Shown: positions 59,026 to 64,000 of the stretch, in pieces
Position numbering within the stretch: the stretch's first letter is position 1
How the letters are laid out: each line of letters starts with the position of its first letter
From: Salminus brasiliensis
Taxonomy: Eukaryota > Chordata > Actinopteri > Characiformes > Bryconidae
Direction of reading: 5' to 3'
DNA length: 64,000 bases
Assembly (NCBI RefSeq): GCF_030463535.1
Contig: NC_132878.1
Span: 90,443,507-90,507,506 of the forward strand
Program-made: the position numbers and the translations under genes
The notes under the pieces: model-generated
Told to the model about the DNA's origin: nothing
Database searches by the model: none
What the model saw: only the letters and a program-made list of their open reading frames with translations

Positions 59026-60159
59026 GCGCTAGTGCCACCAATAGCTCATCACACCTTGCCATGTTCCTCTGTTCCTCAGATCTTCTCCACTGTGGACCAT
59101 TGCATTGCAGCCAATGCATGCCATCTCCAGTACGTCCACTGGACCACCATCATGGTCCCTGTGTTAACCCATCTGTGTGCTCACTGGTTTCTCTTTTTGC
59201 AGGACTGTGTGTGTGTGTGTGTGTCTCATAAATACATACATGGCCATGGCTAGGGGACAGGGATCTGCCAGTGGGCAATCAAGCCAGATCAGCTTAAAAG
59301 ACCCCATCTCTCTCTCTTTGCTGCTGCTGGTGGTAGTGGTGGTGGTGGTGGTGTTTAACAAGTATGGAGCTCACATCAGCAGACATCACACCATTGCAGT
59401 GGAAACACTTCTACTGTCTATCTGTGTGTCTCTCTCTCTCTCTCTCTTTTCCCCTCAACCTCCACATATACATGCACACACACACACACACGTCTCCCAT
59501 ACTTGGCTCTGTGGTCCATGCAGAAATAAGTAGTGTCCACTGAGATACAGGGGGGTGGGGTGGCAGGTGCACTCGCATCCATTCCTGACCAGTTGGGATG
59601 GTGCAGCCGTGACAGCAGCATCAGCACTTTCAGCCCAAATATTCACACACTACTTGGCAGCATTGATAGCACAGTGCTCTGGTACTCTAGTGGTTGGGAC
59701 CCGCCGAAGAAGCCAAATGTCAGAAGGTAAGAACCCCAGCGCCTGTCCACAGTTTGGTGGATGACTTTTTTTTATTTTTTATTTTTTCATTTTTTCAGAG
59801 CACGAGTCTTAATGGCAGCCTTGTACTATTTTGGTCCGTTGTGTAACGCTGGGTCTAAATGTAGGATTGGTGATTCATGGTGGAGAAGTGTTAACAGCCA
59901 CCACAAGGATGCTAAACTAGTGTGTGTGCATTACAGTAAAAAAGCTTTCCTACCTCTGGTGTGCTCTAGTAGTAGGCTGTAGTAGTCACTTGTGCATCTA
60001 GTGCTGGAATGAAGGTAGTAATGTGTTACATAACAGATCTTGAGACTAGTTACACGATGCAACATGGCATATATGTGTGTTTGTGCTCTGTAAGCTCACA
60101 CTGGGATAATTCACTGAATGAGCCAAGTGTCGAAGAAGATTCTAGACTGGAAACGGAGA

Positions 60160-61905
60160 AAATGTAGAAGTTGGTTTCATGGCTGCCTGAGAATGGGAAC
60201 TTTTCTGGCATTAACAAGACAACGATAGAAACACTCAATGCACTTCCATGCTCTACATTTCTCTCCTTTTTGGGAGTGTTTAGACAGCCTGTGCCGCACA
60301 GTAGAAAAGCGCAGCCACGATTTGACTGGCCCCAAATTCAGTCGTAGTAGTTTCTGTAGTTTCTGTGTTTCTTCATGCTAATTGAAGCAGTGTATGTAAT
60401 GATTCAGACAGCGGTCTACCAGCAGGGTCTAGTATTCACAATTTGAAGCTGGAGATGTTTGCCTGTTCATTCGCCAATGGGGCTTAAAGGGGAATGCCAC
60501 CATTTGTCTGTTCTAAAAGTTTGGCAGTAGAGTAGTGTTGAGCACTTAATAAAACTAGGTAGCGACTCTTTTAGAGGGTAAACCGGCATTAACGGGCTTC
60601 TGCATTGGGTATCCAAAAGTTTCCACGACGGTTCTAGATATGAAACCATATCACTCCACTGCTGCGTTCTCTTCACTGGCTTCCTGTAGCTGCTGCCCAG
60701 GTCATCAGATTCAAAACCCTGATGCTGGATTACAAAGCCAAGAACGGACCAGCCCCTACGTACTTGATGGCAATGGTCAAAAGCCGATCCGCACCTAGAG
60801 CCCTTCGAGCTTCAAGTACGGCTCGACTCGACCCGCCATCCCTCAAAATCCACGGAAGACAAGCGTCCAGACTCTTTTCTGTCCTGCACCAAAGTGGTGG
60901 AACGAGCGTCCCCTGGGTGTCTGAACAGCCGAGTCGCTCGCTGTCTTCAAACCCAGACTGAAGACCCTCCTCTTCCGAGAATACTTGGGCGAATAGCAGA
61001 TAGAGTACTATGGTCACCTTATTGACTTGTGTTTAGTAATGTCTAAAGCTTAGAGGTATCTTTGAACTATTAGTCTATTCTAACTAGCTGAGGTTTTTCT
61101 TGGGTAAATAGCAAAACACTTTTGTGCTCTGTTGTAGAAATGACTTCATGGCTGCCTGAGAATGGGCACTTTTATAGCATAAATAAGACGACCCTGAATA
61201 CACTTTACATTTCTTCCCTCTTTGGAAGAGTTTAGACAGCCTGTGACAGCCACACAGTAGAAAAGTGCAGCCTCTATTAGACTGGCCCCAAATTCAGTCG
61301 TAGTAGTTTCTGTAGTCGTGTGGTTTTTCATGCTAATTGAAGCAGCGTATGTAATGATTCAGACGACTGCCAATCAGCCAATGGGGCTTAAATGCCACCA
61401 TTTGTCCATTTTAAAACTTTAAAACTAAGTAGCGACTCTAGAGAAGGTCAATCGGCATCAATGGGCATCGGTACCCTGGATAATAGAATCGCTTTGTTGT
61501 AGAAGTGATTTCATGGCTGCCTGAGAATGGGAACTTTGGGAAGTACCATTCTTCTCTTTTTGCATTTTACATTTCCTTCCTTTTTGGAAGAGTTTAGACA
61601 GCCTGTGCCACACAGTAGCACAGCCACTATTTGACTGGCCCCAATTCAGTCGTAGTAGTTTCTGTAGTAGTGTGTTTCTTCGTGCTAATTGAAGCAGTGT
61701 ATGTAATGATTCACACAACTGTCTACCAGCAGGGTCTAATATTCACAATTTGGAGCTGGAGATGTTTGCCTGTTCATCAGGCAATGGGGCTTAAAGGGAA
61801 ATGCCACCATTTGTCCATATTAAAAGTTCACAGTAGTGTTGTACTCTTAATCAAACTATATAGTGGACTCTGGCGAAGGTAAATCGCCATCAGTGGGCAT
61901 CAGTG
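60160..61905. repeat. Three tandem copies of a ~350-bp repeat, first copy split by a LINE
   Basis: Copies start with catggctgcctgagaatggg at about 60,178, 61,147 and 61,512. They continue through tttagacagcctgtg, actggccccaaattcagtcg, gctaattgaagcag and aatggggcttaaa. The LINE fragment at 60,650-61,140 separates the first from the second copy. Confidence 0.8.
60650..61000 (+). mobile_element. LINE RT C-terminal fragment
   Basis: Plus-strand reading gives TLMLDYKAKNGPAPTYLMAM and RAPRALRASSTARLDPPSLK. After a frameshift comes WWNERPLGV, then SLAVFKPRLKTLLFREYLG. This is the conserved C-terminal region of L2/Rex1/CR1-type ORF2 proteins. Only this end and some 3' sequence remain. Confidence 0.75.
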
Positions 61906-61959
61906 AAATCTCTCAGTGAAAACAGCTTATTTGAAAGTGATTTCTTTTTTCATTTTATC

Positions 61960-62280
61960 TTATTTTTCACCCATTTTCTCCTCAATTTGGGCGATGCCCC
62001 CGACACTAGTGAGAGCGGACCAACACACGCCCCCTCCAACATGTGTGCAGTCAAGTCATTCGCAAAATGAGTGGCTTGACTTTAACATCACCGGGCAACC
62101 AATGCGCCTGGAGGGAAGCGCCACATACCCGGCTTCGCCGCGCCAGTTTGCAGACGTCTGCGACGGCCAGCACCGCAGCAGGAGGGGTGGGTGGGGGGGT
62201 GTCATCTACCCACGCTGGAGAGCGCAAGGCCGATTGTGCTCTCTCGGAGCCTCGGCTGCCGATGGCTAGCAGCATGATCG
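61960..62280. repeat. GC-rich dispersed repeat
   Basis: Ordered motifs ttctcctcaatttgggcg, cgacactagtgagagcggac, ggagagcgcaaggccgattg and tctcggagcctcggctgccg are typical of a fish interspersed repeat related to 53,260-53,650. Its high CpG comes from the repeat, so it should not be read as a CpG-island promoter. 62,280-63,220 shows no recognisable feature. Confidence 0.5.
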
Positions 62281-63221
62281 GAAAGATTAGCAAATTTTTT
62301 AAGAATAAATTTAGATTCTGTCCAGTTTTAACATTTCAATATCTGTGTCAAAGTGGGAAGCATTTCTCTCACTGCTGCACACTGCTGCAGTAAAAGCCTC
62401 TAGTCCTCTGGGAAGGCTTTCCACTATATATTTTGGAACATTGGTTCCATGTGAGGAAAAGAAAAAGTGGCATCTCAAGTGCACCCCACAGCAAGTAACG
62501 AGAACAGAAACTGTTTGGGGCCAAACAAGTCAATGATGTCATTCTCTGCTAAGCAGAGCAATGAAGAATAACTTAGCGTAGTTAAGAAGAAGGCTATTTG
62601 TAGAGAAAAGGAGCACTTATTAGAATATCTCCTGCCAAATGAGCCACAGCAGGCACAATCTTTCTTCAAGGAACAGCCCCAAACTGACTTGACGTAGCTG
62701 CGCTGACAGGCAGCACAGTCACTTGAGTTATGTCCTCTGGACTGACGGTTTAAATTGTGAGAAAGCCTTAAAGAGATGCCTCAGTGAAGCTCTGTACAAA
62801 TGTGCCAAGTAGGAGTTATTATCTGATCTACCATTAATGGCCTTTACCAGCTATTGAGCACCTCACAGACCGACAGTGACTTTCTGATGACCACAGTCAG
62901 CGCGTCAGGTTTTCCTGGGCATTAGCTCACACTCACGCCGCCCTTCCAGGCCCAAATAATCTTTCAAAAGTTTGTAGACTCCTGTGATTGGGTATTACCG
63001 GGATGTGTAAATCTGAGAATGCTTTCCATGAGATTTTGGAACATTGTTGTACGTTTTTTATTCCTCCACCTATAAGAGTGTTAGGAAGGTCAGGTGCTGA
63101 TGTTGGAGGATTCTTTGGATCTTCTGAATGACAAACCCATCCCCAGTACATCCTAGAGGGAATGGATGGAGCTCCATTACTTCAGAGAATGCAGTTTCAC
63201 TTTTCCAAAACCCATTCCATC

Positions 63222-64000
63222 ATACACTGTATGACAAAAGTATTGGGACACCTGCTCATTCATTGTTTTTTTTTCTGAAAGCAAGAACATTAAAAAAGTT
63301 TCTACTGCTGTTGTTGGAGTAACTCTCTCTACTGTCTACATACCAAAGCAGGTAAACAGAGAGGAGATAGTGGTTCTTTATGTTCATAGTTAATCTGAAT
63401 CGGTTTCCAATATATTCTTTAGGAAGTAGAATGAGTTTGACCCTCCACAGGGAGGCTCAGCCTGCTAATTTGATCTACACCAGAGTTTGAATTAGCAGCA
63501 TTTGTAGCATTTTTAAGCGTACTAGCAGAGCGATCGCACCATGATTCGTTTTAATTCATCCAAACCTGTAAAGCGTGAAGATACTGTTCTAGACCATCTA
63601 AAAGCAGAGCAGAGCAGTTTGCTTATATTGCACATTTTATGGGCTGGTGTTATTCAAATGGTTTACATAGGCATCAAATCAAGAGATAATAAACCAAGTA
63701 TTAAAGAGATGTTCAAATCCACACACAGCTTGCATAATCTCCTTAGAAAAGCAGTGCCAGTAGATGCTCTGGTGCTCTGGAGGAGCTGCACAAGAGCCTC
63801 AGGTCACCATGCCTAATGCCAAATGTCATCTAGAGAGTATAAAGCCCCCTAGCACTGGGCCGTGGAACAGTGGAACTGTATTGCATTGTGTAACTCCATC
63901 CAGTACCTTTGGGATGAGTGCAAGTGGTGTTTTTGATCCAGAACTAATCTTCGAACAACAGTACTTGACCTCAGTAATGCTCTTGCAATGCTCCTCACAA
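63222..64000. mobile_element. MITE-like element, runs off the window end
   Basis: Begins with tacactgtatgacaaaagta and ttgggacacctgctcattca, the terminal motif of the element family seen at 54,345. At 63,835-63,960 it shows the core (tataaagccccctagcactg, gtggaacagtgg). The enclosed 91-codon frame at 63,541-63,816 has no protein-like signature and is probably chance. Confidence 0.5.

Noticed and set aside
61980-62280. CpG-rich segment as a second promoter
   Set aside because: It matches a GC-rich dispersed repeat pattern also seen near 53,300; no exon or donor follows.
63541-63816. 91-codon plus-strand frame as a small gene
   Set aside because: It is inside a MITE-like element and shows no domain, splice or codon signal.

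Overview
The window is vertebrate nuclear DNA, most likely from a ray-finned fish. It has intron-containing genes with GT-AG splice sites, CA and ATT microsatellites, L2-clade LINEs whose first ORF carries an SGNH esterase domain, a Tc1-like fragment, a Ty3/Gypsy fragment and tRNA-derived SINEs. The transposon mix resembles otophysan fishes (characins, catfishes and relatives), but that placement is an inference from repeat style.

Positions 1-52,650 are a tandem array of five units, A to E. Each unit carries one minus-strand gene for a protein kinase of the testis-specific serine/threonine kinase (TSSK) family: A 3,583-5,853; B 20,342-22,174; C 24,294-26,580; D 38,460-40,728; E 48,299-50,564. 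Each intact gene has four coding exons: one exon for the whole kinase domain, then three encoding a Ser-rich, Cys-containing, basic tail. C, D and E look intact (about 551, 545 and 545 residues under the preferred splice model). A is broken by a 13-bp deletion in the kinase exon. B has lost the promoter and the N-lobe. A, C, D and E keep a promoter-like block with a TATA box next to a palindrome of two CRE-like sites.

Each unit also carries a fossil non-LTR element and an L2 tail fragment 3' of the kinase gene. Upstream of genes C, D and E lie a SINE and a decayed older copy of the kinase gene's 3' end, and upstream of C and D a Tc1-like fragment follows the relic. A and B are separated by extra insertions: Gypsy fragment 7,902-10,251, probable solo LTR 10,475-11,259 and L2 copy 11,697-14,422. 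C and D are separated by a second L2 copy, 28,942-33,325. D and E follow each other at about 9.84 kb spacing with no L2 insertion, so E shows the empty site. Shared and unshared indels show that the array grew by unequal exchange and has a mosaic history.

Positions 52,650-57,600 are single-copy flank with dispersed repeats (MITE-like, SINE, minisatellite-like) and a good CTCF-type motif. Around 57,900-58,900 the sequence becomes CpG- and CT-rich and ends in a short ATG-containing segment with a strong splice donor. This is a candidate promoter and first exon of an unidentified plus-strand gene whose later exons are not recognisable here. Positions 59,000-64,000 hold intron-like or intergenic DNA with a three-copy tandem repeat split by a LINE 3' fragment, and other dispersed repeats.
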